Source: Candidatus Poseidoniaceae archaeon
GTDB taxonomy: Archaea; Thermoplasmatota; Poseidoniia; Poseidoniales; Poseidoniaceae
Direction: 5' to 3'
Length of the DNA: 6,124 bases
Assembly: GCA_022451835.1 (NCBI GenBank)
Contig: JAKUNX010000101.1
Span: 1-6,124, forward strand
The position numbers were made by a program, and so were the translations under genes. The first letter of the stretch is position 1; each line of letters begins with the position of its first letter. Of the stretch, positions 1-6,044 are shown in pieces. The notes beneath the pieces are model-generated. The model saw nothing but the letters and a program-made list of their open reading frames with translations, was not told the DNA's origin and did not search any database.

Positions 1-165
1 TGGGGCATGTACAGTAGTTCCGTTGATCCTTCGGGCCTTTACTTCCTGCTATTATTGATTGGACTTACCTTGTTTGCACCTGTGTGGTTTATCATTAGAG
101 GTGCACACTTTGCTGGAAATATGGCAAGATTAACTCCCGAATATGAGCGCCCAGAAGGTCACTGA
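1..165 (+). CDS. C-terminal end of an unidentified membrane protein (partial)
   Basis: The frame starting at base 1 is open for 54 codons and ends in TGA at 163-165; the 5' part lies outside the window. The fragment has a short polar stretch (WGMYSSSVDPSG), then one strongly hydrophobic segment of about 20 residues (fragment residues 12-34, rich in Leu, Ile and Phe, ending before an Arg). It ends with a short hydrophilic tail (ARLTPEYERPEGH). This pattern fits the last transmembrane helix and tail of an integral membrane protein. No family motif is visible, so no function is assigned. It is the only + strand gene and converges on ychF with no bases between the two stop codons. An open frame of this length could occur by chance, but the hydrophobic helix followed by a charged tail supports real coding sequence. 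Confidence 0.6.
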   Translation, partial: WGMYSSSVDPSGLYFLLLLIGLTLFAPVWFIIRGAHFAGNMARLTPEYERPEGH

Positions 166-1446
166 TTATTTTGAGTGAATCTTTAGTACATCGCCATTAT
201 TTAATTCGTAATCAGCACCTACAGCTCGACGAGTTCTTCCATCAACGCCTTTGATGCACCCGTCTCCAAGATCGCTATGAACCTTGTAAGCAAGTGGTTT
301 GGCTGTAATCCCTTGGGGGACAACAAATGCATCAGGTAACACTTTACCATCCCCATCTGTCCACTGCCCTTCATCTTGAACTGGATAAACTACAATGTGA
401 TTTAATTGATCAAACAGAACTTTGTCAATAATATCTGCAACTCCTGTTGAGCCCACTGATGCCAACTTTTCACTCATCTTTCCTAATGCTTCAAGTTGTT
501 GAGGAGTCAAATTACTATCATCTGAAATTATGAATTTATTTGAACCAATTTGATAATCTATCATTCCTGCCGATGATGCTCTTCTAAGTGCTAATTCCAT
601 ATCTGCCATACAAGGAACAATAATCCCATTGGCTGTTACAGAGTCCAATACACCAGATATTGACATATCAGATTTATTAGCAGCAATGTGAATTGGAAAC
701 AACTGTTTGCGCAAATTCTGAGCCAATAATTGTAACACATTTCTATCCCAGTCCCAAGGTGGCGTAGAATCATTATGTTGCGTTTTGAATTGTTCAAACC
801 CTTTGGTAATCAACGTTATTGATGAGCCGACTCCAGTTAACTTTTCATGTAAAAAATTGAGTATTCCTTTTTCACCTTCTGATTGAACTCTTCTTACTCC
901 TCGAGCCCAACTATCCTCAAGTAATCCAAGAATCCAATTATCCAATTCAAGTTCTAGGAAATCGATCTCTTCTTGAATCGAATTAGATGCTTCGGTAATA
1001 TTTCCTTTAGGAGAGATTGGATTGCCTTCAATATCTGTTGATGCAGCAGCATCTACCACTTGGATAAGCGCATCACAATTTGATAAATCGGCTAAAAAGG
1101 CATTGCCTCTACCCCTTCCTTCACTTGCTCCTGGAACTAAACCTGCTACATCTACCAGATAGCATGGTACTAATCGCTTGAATCCGACACAAGTCCCAGT
1201 TCTTGGCTGACATATGCTGCCTTTGCGCGGATCATCTTCACTTATCGGCTCTAATCTACCGTCTGCTTCTAATTTTTGACGCAATTCCTTACACGGGCAA
1301 TCTAGCCTTGCAGCAACAAAAGCCACCCCTACATTAGGATCAATAGTACAAAATGGATAATTTGCAATATCGACTTTTGCTAAAGTAGCAGAAGAGAAAA
1401 ATGTCGACTTACCGACATTCGGTTTGCCGACTAAGCCAATTTTCAT
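166..1446 (-). CDS. ychF: Archaeal YchF/OLA1-family GTP-binding protein
   Basis: This is a cytosolic P-loop NTPase of the Obg/YchF group, whose members associate with ribosomes; the exact role of the archaeal branch is not settled. Numbered from the ATG at 1446, the 426-residue protein has the P-loop GKPNVGKST (7-15), switch II DVAGLVPGASEGRGRG (99-114) and the base-recognition motif NKSD (257-260). NKxD normally specifies guanine, whereas E. coli YchF and human OLA1 have altered motifs that favour ATP. In DVAGL, Leu103 sits where Ras-type GTPases carry the catalytic Gln, as expected for this hydrophobic-substituted group. An alpha-helical domain lies between G3 and G4 (about 150-240), and a TGS domain ends the protein (about 350-426). 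Length and motifs match archaeal homologues such as the Pyrococcus PH0525 type. A GTG seven codons upstream (1467) is a less likely start. The gene lies 13 bp after the oxidase-like gene and is probably co-transcribed with it. Confidence 0.93.
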   Translation of the reverse strand: MKIGLVGKPNVGKSTFFSSATLAKVDIANYPFCTIDPNVGVAFVAARLDCPCKELRQKLEADGRLEPISEDDPRKGSICQPRTGTCVGFKRLVPCYLVDVAGLVPGASEGRGRGNAFLADLSNCDALIQVVDAAASTDIEGNPISPKGNITEASNSIQEEIDFLELELDNWILGLLEDSWARGVRRVQSEGEKGILNFLHEKLTGVGSSITLITKGFEQFKTQHNDSTPPWDWDRNVLQLLAQNLRKQLFPIHIAANKSDMSISGVLDSVTANGIIVPCMADMELALRRASSAGMIDYQIGSNKFIISDDSNLTPQQLEALGKMSEKLASVGSTGVADIIDKVLFDQLNHIVVYPVQDEGQWTDGDGKVLPDAFVVPQGITAKPLAYKVHSDLGDGCIKGVDGRTRRAVGADYELNNGDVLKIHSK

Positions 1447-1453
1447 GCAGCAT

Positions 1454-1457
1454 CTCC
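1454..1457 (-). promoter_or_regulatory. Shine-Dalgarno site fixing the ychF start
   Basis: On the minus strand GGAG is followed by seven bases and then ATG at 1446-1444. It lies just after the stop codon of the preceding gene (1462-1460). This placement favours the ATG over the in-frame GTG at 1467-1465, which would overlap the upstream gene by 8 bp. The family N-terminus also normally begins with M-x-I-G-x-V-G-K-P-N, which matches the ATG start. Confidence 0.75.
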
Positions 1458-1459
1458 AA

Positions 1460-3640
1460 TCAAGCACTCAAGATTGCAGCAACTAAGTCACTCTTTGTTC
1501 CAGAGGTTGAAACACCCATTTCCTTGGCGATTTCAATCAATTCTGCTTTCTTAAGTTTAGTCAATGATGCCTGAGTATGCTCTGAAGATGAATCTTCTGA
1601 GGTATCACTTTGTGATTCTTCAGCCTCATCAGATGAGTTATAGGTTGCAGCAATTCGGGCAAGGGCAATGTCCAATTCTGGAAGATTTATCTTTCCATCT
1701 TTGTCAAGGTCTATTGCAGCTACAAGTCCTTCTAATTCCCAAGGCGGGTATTCGCCAACATCACTGGAGATCAATGCTTGTTGGAATTCAAACCCATCAA
1801 TGCTGCCTGAATCGTCAAGATCGATTGACCTAAAGAATTCAAAAACTGACTGATTGGTCTTCTTTAGATAATCTACCAGCATTATTAGTTCCTTATCCGG
1901 CCCTTTAGCATCTTCTCCTTCACTACTTTCCTCTACTGTTTCTTGTTCAGGGAATTCGGTTACTTCGTCATTGTGTAGAGTTGCAGAAACTGCAATTACT
2001 GTTGAACCGCCTTCATCATTGACTGACTGACCTACAACTAAGGCGGTATTTACTCCAACTCCTCTACCAATCAATTGCTGAATTGTAGTGGTAGTTCCTT
2101 CTACTAGTGTATATGTTTTAACATCCGATTCAGATGATGTGAGTTCTACCAAATTCTGTGAGGAAGTGCTGGTTCTAATCAATACAAGTGTGGACAAAAT
2201 TACTGAAATAGCGACAAGGTAGAACATTGCAGCAGCAGTTAAGTAAAATCCGGAAGTTGAGGCTACAACATCTTCTACACCAGAATCCAATACAGCCTTC
2301 TCGGTAAAATTACCAATTAGCATTGTGATTGTAGCAGCTAAGCCACCAAACATCATGAACCATGCTGCCATATTGCCTCTTGAAGGGTCTGCTAACTTCT
2401 TTCTTGCTGCCAATGGATATGAGGAAAATATGGCTGATAACATCATTAAACCGCCAATGGTGAACATGAAACCATCATCAAGTGTCGAAGACATCGTTAG
2501 CATTTTGTCAGTTCCCGTCAAAATGTCCATGCTGGTGAAGTAACTTCCTACTGCAAAAATTGGCAGCAAAAACATAGCTAATGTTGCTGAAAGTGCTCCT
2601 GGATTTTTGAGTATGTTTCCGGAATTTGCCGATGCGGTTGCAAGTAAGTTAATCGCTCCAGCAAACAAAGGAAGTATTGAGAACGTTAGCAGCAATGCTC
2701 CGATATTCTGTAGTAGTTCTCCTGCATTTGCCTCGGTCATAAAGAAAGGTGGAACTGTAACAAATAGCAAAATCATGTTAGCATTTAGTAATGAGCCGGA
2801 CCAAACTGGCGCTTTAGCAGCATAAGGTATTACGTGATATGCAAGAGCGAATATTAACGCTAATGGCACCCACCCATCCAAGACTCTCTCAGAAAGCCAA
2901 ACCATCTGCGTGTTATCGGTTGCTTCACCAAACACATGATACAATGAGCCGATTAATTTTGCAACTATTGCCATAATCAAAAACCATGCAGTAATAGAAG
3001 TGGTCCCTTCTGCTCTAGTTGAATAGGTCGCTAACACATTCATCAGGACTGCCGTAAATAATAGACTTGAAACTACATAAGTGGTCATTAAAGTAATGAA
3101 ATCTCGAATACTTTGCTCATCTGAAATGTCAACAAATCTGAAAATAATTGGGATAAGAATTAGACTGAACGTCATGGAAGCAGTATACAATAATGCAACC
3201 ATCGAAGCGTTTGCCTCACTTGCTAAGCGGTTATTTGCAGTCCTTGAAACTGCTACTAAACAGCCTCCAACCAGCAGATAGGTGAATGAAATACCCATAA
3301 CTGCGGTGGTGAAATCTGCTAAAGCAGAACCATCATCATAAGACCAGCCGATGCTTGCAAGCGAATCTAATGCGGTTGGATCATACTTGTGCCAAATGCC
3401 GATAAATCCGCAAATTGTAGCAAGTAAAAACCAGCCTGCCCCATATTTTATCCAAGTGCGACTGCCGCTACCTGGCTCATCTTTAAACAAATCAACAAGG
3501 CCGACTGGTGCTTTGTTCATCAAAAATAACGCAAACTGGCGCATTGGCACGCCCATTGTTCCGATACCATTGGTAACATAATAAGAAACAATTATCAGGA
3601 TTGAAAGTAAAATTGCCGATGCTATTAGTACTGGTTCCAT
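1460..3640 (-). CDS. Oxidase subunit I-like membrane protein fused to EF-hand pair and SAP-like domain
   Basis: This 726-residue protein has three parts. Residues 1-490 are membrane-embedded with about 13 predicted helices (near 3-23, 65-83, 107-131, 146-169, 180-203, 215-236, 255-274, 286-303, 309-335, 349-370, 389-410, 424-444, 464-488). Several stretches resemble cbb3-type heme-copper oxidase subunit I: T-x-A-V followed by RTANNRL (111-139), AYHVIPYAAKAPVWSGSL (267-284, compare YYFVPK...P-x-YS-x-x-L), and the helix entered from TSMDILTGTDK (369-379). The heme and copper histidines are not seen at the matching places, so oxidase activity is doubtful. A Ser/Thr- and acid-rich linker (490-583) follows. 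Next come two canonical EF-hand loops, D607-x-D-x-S-G-S-I-D-x-x-E618 and D644-x-D-x-D-G-K-I-N-x-x-E655. An acidic Ser-rich linker (668-690) leads to a SAP-like motif (693-724: LTKLKKAEL...GTKSDLVAAIL). GGAGG seven bases before the ATG supports the start. The gene lies 14 bp after the small membrane protein. The EF-hands are certain; oxidase ancestry is moderately supported by alignment from memory. Confidence 0.8.
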   Translation of the reverse strand: MEPVLIASAILLSILIIVSYYVTNGIGTMGVPMRQFALFLMNKAPVGLVDLFKDEPGSGSRTWIKYGAGWFLLATICGFIGIWHKYDPTALDSLASIGWSYDDGSALADFTTAVMGISFTYLLVGGCLVAVSRTANNRLASEANASMVALLYTASMTFSLILIPIIFRFVDISDEQSIRDFITLMTTYVVSSLLFTAVLMNVLATYSTRAEGTTSITAWFLIMAIVAKLIGSLYHVFGEATDNTQMVWLSERVLDGWVPLALIFALAYHVIPYAAKAPVWSGSLLNANMILLFVTVPPFFMTEANAGELLQNIGALLLTFSILPLFAGAINLLATASANSGNILKNPGALSATLAMFLLPIFAVGSYFTSMDILTGTDKMLTMSSTLDDGFMFTIGGLMMLSAIFSSYPLAARKKLADPSRGNMAAWFMMFGGLAATITMLIGNFTEKAVLDSGVEDVVASTSGFYLTAAAMFYLVAISVILSTLVLIRTSTSSQNLVELTSSESDVKTYTLVEGTTTTIQQLIGRGVGVNTALVVGQSVNDEGGSTVIAVSATLHNDEVTEFPEQETVEESSEGEDAKGPDKELIMLVDYLKKTNQSVFEFFRSIDLDDSGSIDGFEFQQALISSDVGEYPPWELEGLVAAIDLDKDGKINLPELDIALARIAATYNSSDEAEESQSDTSEDSSSEHTQASLTKLKKAELIEIAKEMGVSTSGTKSDLVAAILSA

Positions 3641-3654
3641 GACTAATCCTCCAT

Positions 3655-3924
3655 CTATTCAACGACTACCTCGCCGATAAGTGTTGCAACGATTATCCCG
3701 ATTCCAATTAATAGGCCGACGAGGTAATACCAAATTCCACTACCACCCAGGTTTCCAATGAATGGAACTATGTCCCCAAGAATTGGCATTGAGTCCCAGC
3801 CAAAAATATTAGCAAACAGGGCAAATAAACCGAAGACCCCAACAAACATTAGAGTTAGTGCTACTCTTCCCATCGATGGTTGCCCTGAACCAACAGTCAC
3901 ATCTGGTAGTATTGAATTGTTCAT
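3655..3924 (-). CDS. Small two-helix membrane protein, 89 aa, unknown function
   Basis: I do not recognise this protein. It has a polar N-terminus (1-19), a first transmembrane helix (about 20-40, rich in Phe, Leu and Val), a Gly/Pro-containing loop (FGWDSMPILGDIVPFIGNLGG is broken by Trp43, Pro47 and Pro54), and a second helix (about 62-84, with Gly-rich LLIGIGII). It ends GEVVVE. No Cys or His is present, so it does not bind heme c or copper through those residues. It starts at ATG 3924, six bases after GGTGA (3935-3931), and its TAG stop lies 14 bp before the oxidase-like gene. That spacing suggests the two are co-transcribed and may form a complex, with this protein as an accessory subunit. 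It is the first gene after a gap with promoter-like elements. The coding call is secure from the ribosome site, the membrane pattern and the context; the function is open. Confidence 0.8.
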   Translation of the reverse strand: MNNSILPDVTVGSGQPSMGRVALTLMFVGVFGLFALFANIFGWDSMPILGDIVPFIGNLGGSGIWYYLVGLLIGIGIIVATLIGEVVVE

Positions 3925-3938
3925 TTTGTCTCACCCGT

Positions 3939-3957
3939 TTGACCCCGTAGGGGTCAA
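3939..3957. repeat. Perfect 8-bp inverted repeat in the leader of the small membrane gene
   Basis: The arms TTGACCCC (3939-3946) and GGGGTCAA (3950-3957) are perfect reverse complements around a 3-bp centre, GTA. On the minus strand the dyad ends 14 bases before the ATG at 3924 and just before the GGTGA ribosome site. If transcribed, it could form an 8-bp, G/C-rich hairpin with a three-base loop next to that site. As DNA it could be a repressor operator, because it falls near where a transcript starting from the TATA-like box at 3978-3985 would begin. It lacks a downstream T-tract, so it is unlikely to be a terminator. Confidence 0.6.
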
Positions 3958-3977
3958 GCCAACCCACTAGTAGAGTG

Positions 3978-3985
3978 ATGATAAA
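3978..3985 (-). promoter_or_regulatory. Candidate archaeal TATA box for the small-protein/oxidase-like/ychF block
   Basis: TTTATCAT on the minus strand is the best A/T-rich TATA-like match in the 89-bp gap. It lies about 54 bases before the ATG at 3924. The usual distance of about 25 bases puts the transcription start near 3955-3960, giving a leader of some 30 bases. No convincing purine-rich BRE precedes it, and the match to the archaeal consensus is partial. The call rests mainly on position and on the gap being the only sizeable non-coding space in the window. Confidence 0.3.
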
Positions 3986-4004
3986 CATTCACTAAAGTAA
4001 ATGT
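3985..4004. repeat. 20-bp near-perfect palindrome upstream of the TATA-like box
   Basis: The + strand reads ACATTCACTAAAGTAAATGT. Its nine-base half-sites, ACATTCACT and AGTAAATGT, are reverse complements except at one position and flank a central AA. The two-base centre leaves no room for a good RNA loop, so a DNA site for a dimeric regulator is more likely than a hairpin. It abuts the TATA-like element on its upstream side (relative to the minus strand gene), a usual position for an archaeal regulator or activator site. It is A/T-rich, so chance symmetry cannot be excluded. Confidence 0.45.
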
Positions 4005-4013
4005 CAAAATATG

Positions 4014-5180
4014 TCATAGAGAACGTAGGTTTTCAACTCGGTTGCCCCTTCTAGGTTGCGAGATTCCAAGAGGAAGCGGCAAGGCTGATTCCAAGTTCAA
4101 TTCTTCTCGCCAAATTGCTTGACATTCACATGATAGACCGTCGAATTCCCTAAGATCGCCGCTAACTGCATACCTCTCTATTGCGGCAACAACTGATTTG
4201 TCACAACTTCCACAATTGTGAGCTCCACGGATTTTGCCGCCTGCAGTAGGGTGGATAATCAAACGGCAGATTTGATCGGGAGAGCCATTAACACCGCCTT
4301 TTGGATAGATGTATGGGTGGGCTTGCTTTATCATTTCAACTAATGACCATAGCCATGGTGGCCTGTACTCATTATGCCTATGCAATCTATCAATGATTGT
4401 GCCTCTTTGGATATTCATAGGGTTAACCGAAATCTCATCACTTCGTGAAGCAACATCTCTTATCCATCTCACGCCGTGTTCTAATGCATCTTTTTCTGAC
4501 ATAAACGGTGGCTTGAACATAAGATAGGTTTTCACCCTAAGGTTAAATTTACGTAGATTTTCTACCGCTTTATCCCACGATTTTGTTGAAAATCCTTTGT
4601 TGACATGGAAACGAAGCACTTCATCATCATAAGCCTCCAAACCTATTGCAACGGTAAAGGAAGGATTGATTGAGGTTGCCCATGATAGCTTTTCTTCAGT
4701 TAATTGTTCACAACGACTCTCTACAATAAGTTCCTTGCCCAACTCAAAACAGTCACGAAGTACAGTTTCTTGAAATTCGACGGGTATTTCTCTGTCTTCA
4801 AGAAGTGAACCTGAAGTGTAAATTTTAACCATTTGTTGGTCTTTGAAATCATCATATTTTTGTTTAGCTAGTTCCCATTGAGAGTGAAGGTTTTCATTGG
4901 TTACATCGTCTCTTGTATCATTGAAATAACCGCAAAATGTACACCCGCTTGACCACCACCAATGGCAGCCTTTAGTTCGTAAAATCACCGTCACTGCACT
5001 ACAAGGAGTCCCATCTGGCAATGTTTCTGGTGTAACATAAACTGTGGCTGGTTTATTTGCGTCCCACGATTGTTGCTTTTCTTTGGCCCATGGAGTATTA
5101 GCCGGTGCTTTAATCAAGTTGTGAATTTTTGCTGGTTTGGCATTATTGCCAACCAAAGTGAGTGAAACCTTTTCGCTCAA
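4014..5180 (-). CDS. raSEA: Archaeosine biosynthesis radical SAM enzyme RaSEA
   Basis: RaSEA works with ArcS in the last stage of archaeosine (G+) formation at position 15 of the tRNA D-loop. ArcS attaches lysine to preQ0 in tRNA, and RaSEA cleaves the adduct to leave the formamidine group. The 388-residue protein fits this family. The iron-sulfur cysteines follow the family's spaced pattern, C72-x7-C80-x2-C83, within GCHWWWSSGCTFCGY, rather than plain CxxxCxxC. YTSGSLLEDREIP (121-133) matches the SAM-binding strand and loop region, and VESRCEQL and AIGLEAYDDEVL (153-190) follow as in Elp3-like radical SAM proteins. Near the C-terminus C323-x2-C326 and C351-x-C353 look like a zinc-binding cluster. 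The start is TTG at 5180-5178 with AGGTGA four bases upstream, and it overlaps the psd stop as TTGA. No other ATG precedes codon 117. Translation is therefore probably coupled to psd. The partner ArcS is not in this window. Confidence 0.88.
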   Translation of the reverse strand: MSEKVSLTLVGNNAKPAKIHNLIKAPANTPWAKEKQQSWDANKPATVYVTPETLPDGTPCSAVTVILRTKGCHWWWSSGCTFCGYFNDTRDDVTNENLHSQWELAKQKYDDFKDQQMVKIYTSGSLLEDREIPVEFQETVLRDCFELGKELIVESRCEQLTEEKLSWATSINPSFTVAIGLEAYDDEVLRFHVNKGFSTKSWDKAVENLRKFNLRVKTYLMFKPPFMSEKDALEHGVRWIRDVASRSDEISVNPMNIQRGTIIDRLHRHNEYRPPWLWSLVEMIKQAHPYIYPKGGVNGSPDQICRLIIHPTAGGKIRGAHNCGSCDKSVVAAIERYAVSGDLREFDGLSCECQAIWREELNLESALPLPLGISQPRRGNRVENLRSL

Positions 5181-6034
5181 CTAATCACCTGCTTTTTCTT
5201 GAACAGGATGGAAGATCCTGCTTGTACAAACTGCCCCTTTGGCAACTTAGGATTGCCTGATTCTGCAGACTCAACAACTGGGGAAAATAATTCTGCTGGA
5301 GCACGGATATCCACTCTTGAACCCAATCTAATCATACCGTATCTCTGGCCGCGCCTTAATTGATCGCCAACTGCAGTCCAAGGAACTATTGTTCTGGCAA
5401 GTGCTCCTGAAATTTGGCAAACCTCGATACGTAATTCATCCTCACAAAGGAAAACTGTTCTAACTCTTTCATTGTGCTCGCTTTCTTTCTTCATGGCTGG
5501 CAAGAATGGTCCTCTTCTGCGCCCTTGGCCAGTGCGGTGTTCCATCCTTTCAATAATTGCAGCACATGGTGAACGATTTACATGAACATCTAATGGCGAC
5601 ATAAATATGGCAATTCGATAAACATCTGTTGGCGATTCTTCGCCTTCGGGGACTGATTCGAACCTTTGTTCTGTAGCAAAAGAAAGTGGTTCGGAAATTG
5701 TTTCTGGATACCATGGCCCGGATAGTTTGTCAGATTCAAGCAATTCTGATTCAAATTCTTCTTTATTTGGCCTTCTACCGGTTGCACGCTCTCTGCGGAC
5801 AAACATTACGTGGCCATCAGCGGGCGAAACAAGAATGCTTTCATCCGTAGGGATTTTCCGATCAGGATCACGCCAAAAATTGGCAAAGAAGGCTGAAGTC
5901 ATCCAGCATAGAATACCAAAAAGATGCATTAGACCATTAAGTGAATCAATGGTGACTCCAATAATTATGGCACTAGTGCCCATCATGAAGGTAATCAACA
6001 CCGGGGCGTGGCCGCCCCTAGCAAGGCCGCCCAT
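5177..6034 (-). CDS. psd: Phosphatidylserine/archaetidylserine decarboxylase (pyruvoyl enzyme)
   Basis: The enzyme removes CO2 from the serine head group of a membrane phospholipid, giving the ethanolamine form; in archaea the substrate would be archaetidylserine. Two N-terminal hydrophobic segments (about 11-29 and 33-52) anchor it, followed by the family motif FWRDPDR (53-59). SPADGHV (70-76), YRIAIFMSPLDVHVNRSPC (139-157) and GPFLPAMKKESEHNER (175-190) are typical conserved blocks. The self-cleavage site is in MIRLGSR: cutting between Gly238 and Ser239 would make a beta chain of 238 residues and an alpha chain of about 47 bearing the pyruvoyl group. At 285 residues it exceeds the usual 200-215 of short forms, mostly through an acidic insertion of about 55 residues (roughly 83-137) between the DGH and IFMSPLDVHVNR blocks. 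ATG 6034 is preceded by AGGTGA at four bases. It follows the upstream partial gene by 8 bp and overlaps raSEA by 4 bp. Confidence 0.92.
   Translation of the reverse strand: MGGLARGGHAPVLITFMMGTSAIIIGVTIDSLNGLMHLFGILCWMTSAFFANFWRDPDRKIPTDESILVSPADGHVMFVRRERATGRRPNKEEFESELLESDKLSGPWYPETISEPLSFATEQRFESVPEGEESPTDVYRIAIFMSPLDVHVNRSPCAAIIERMEHRTGQGRRRGPFLPAMKKESEHNERVRTVFLCEDELRIEVCQISGALARTIVPWTAVGDQLRRGQRYGMIRLGSRVDIRAPAELFSPVVESAESGNPKLPKGQFVQAGSSILFKKKQVIS
5185..5190 (-). promoter_or_regulatory. Shine-Dalgarno site supporting the TTG start of raSEA
   Basis: AGGTGA lies inside the last codons of psd, four bases before TTG at 5180-5178. The same AGGTGA-N4-start arrangement is used by psd itself (6044-6039), which supports the rare TTG as the true start. 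The TTG shares bases with the psd TGA stop (TTGA at 5180-5177), a layout that permits termination-reinitiation. Confidence 0.7.
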
Positions 6035-6038
6035 GTCA

Positions 6039-6044
6039 TCACCT
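6039..6044 (-). promoter_or_regulatory. Shine-Dalgarno site for psd, overlapping the upstream stop codon
   Basis: AGGTGA on the minus strand is four bases before ATG 6034-6032 and shares bases with the TAG stop of the preceding gene (6045-6043). An out-of-frame ATG at 6039-6037 lies only inside the spacing region and is not favoured. The overlap suggests that ribosomes finishing the upstream gene feed psd translation. Confidence 0.65.

Noticed and set aside
1447..1467. GTG at 1467 as the ychF start
   Set aside because: It would add seven residues with no family match before M-K-I-G-L-V-G and overlap the previous gene; the ATG at 1446 has GGAG at good spacing.
2019..2034. TGAC tandem repeat
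   Set aside because: Only three copies of a four-base unit inside coding sequence; consistent with chance.
1564..3581. Several + strand frames of 60-90 codons opposite the oxidase-like gene
   Set aside because: They are antisense to a continuous frame with clear helices and EF-hand loops, and none has a recognisable domain.
1460..3640. A working cbb3 cytochrome oxidase subunit I
   Set aside because: The general helix pattern fits, but the heme and copper histidines are not found at the expected places, and no gene for a cytochrome c subunit lies nearby.
3939..3957. The G/C-rich dyad as an intrinsic terminator of raSEA
   Set aside because: No T-tract follows it on the minus strand, it lies more than 55 bases after the raSEA stop, and it sits next to the start signals of the following gene.
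3758..3970. Open frame of 70 codons on the + strand opposite the small membrane gene
   Set aside because: It is antisense to the small membrane gene and runs through the palindrome; it shows no motif, while the minus frame has a ribosome site and two helices.
5590..5802. Minus-strand 70-codon frame inside psd
   Set aside because: It is an out-of-frame shadow overlapping the acidic insertion and conserved IFMSPLDVHVNR region; the psd frame reads through with all family motifs, so no frameshift is indicated.
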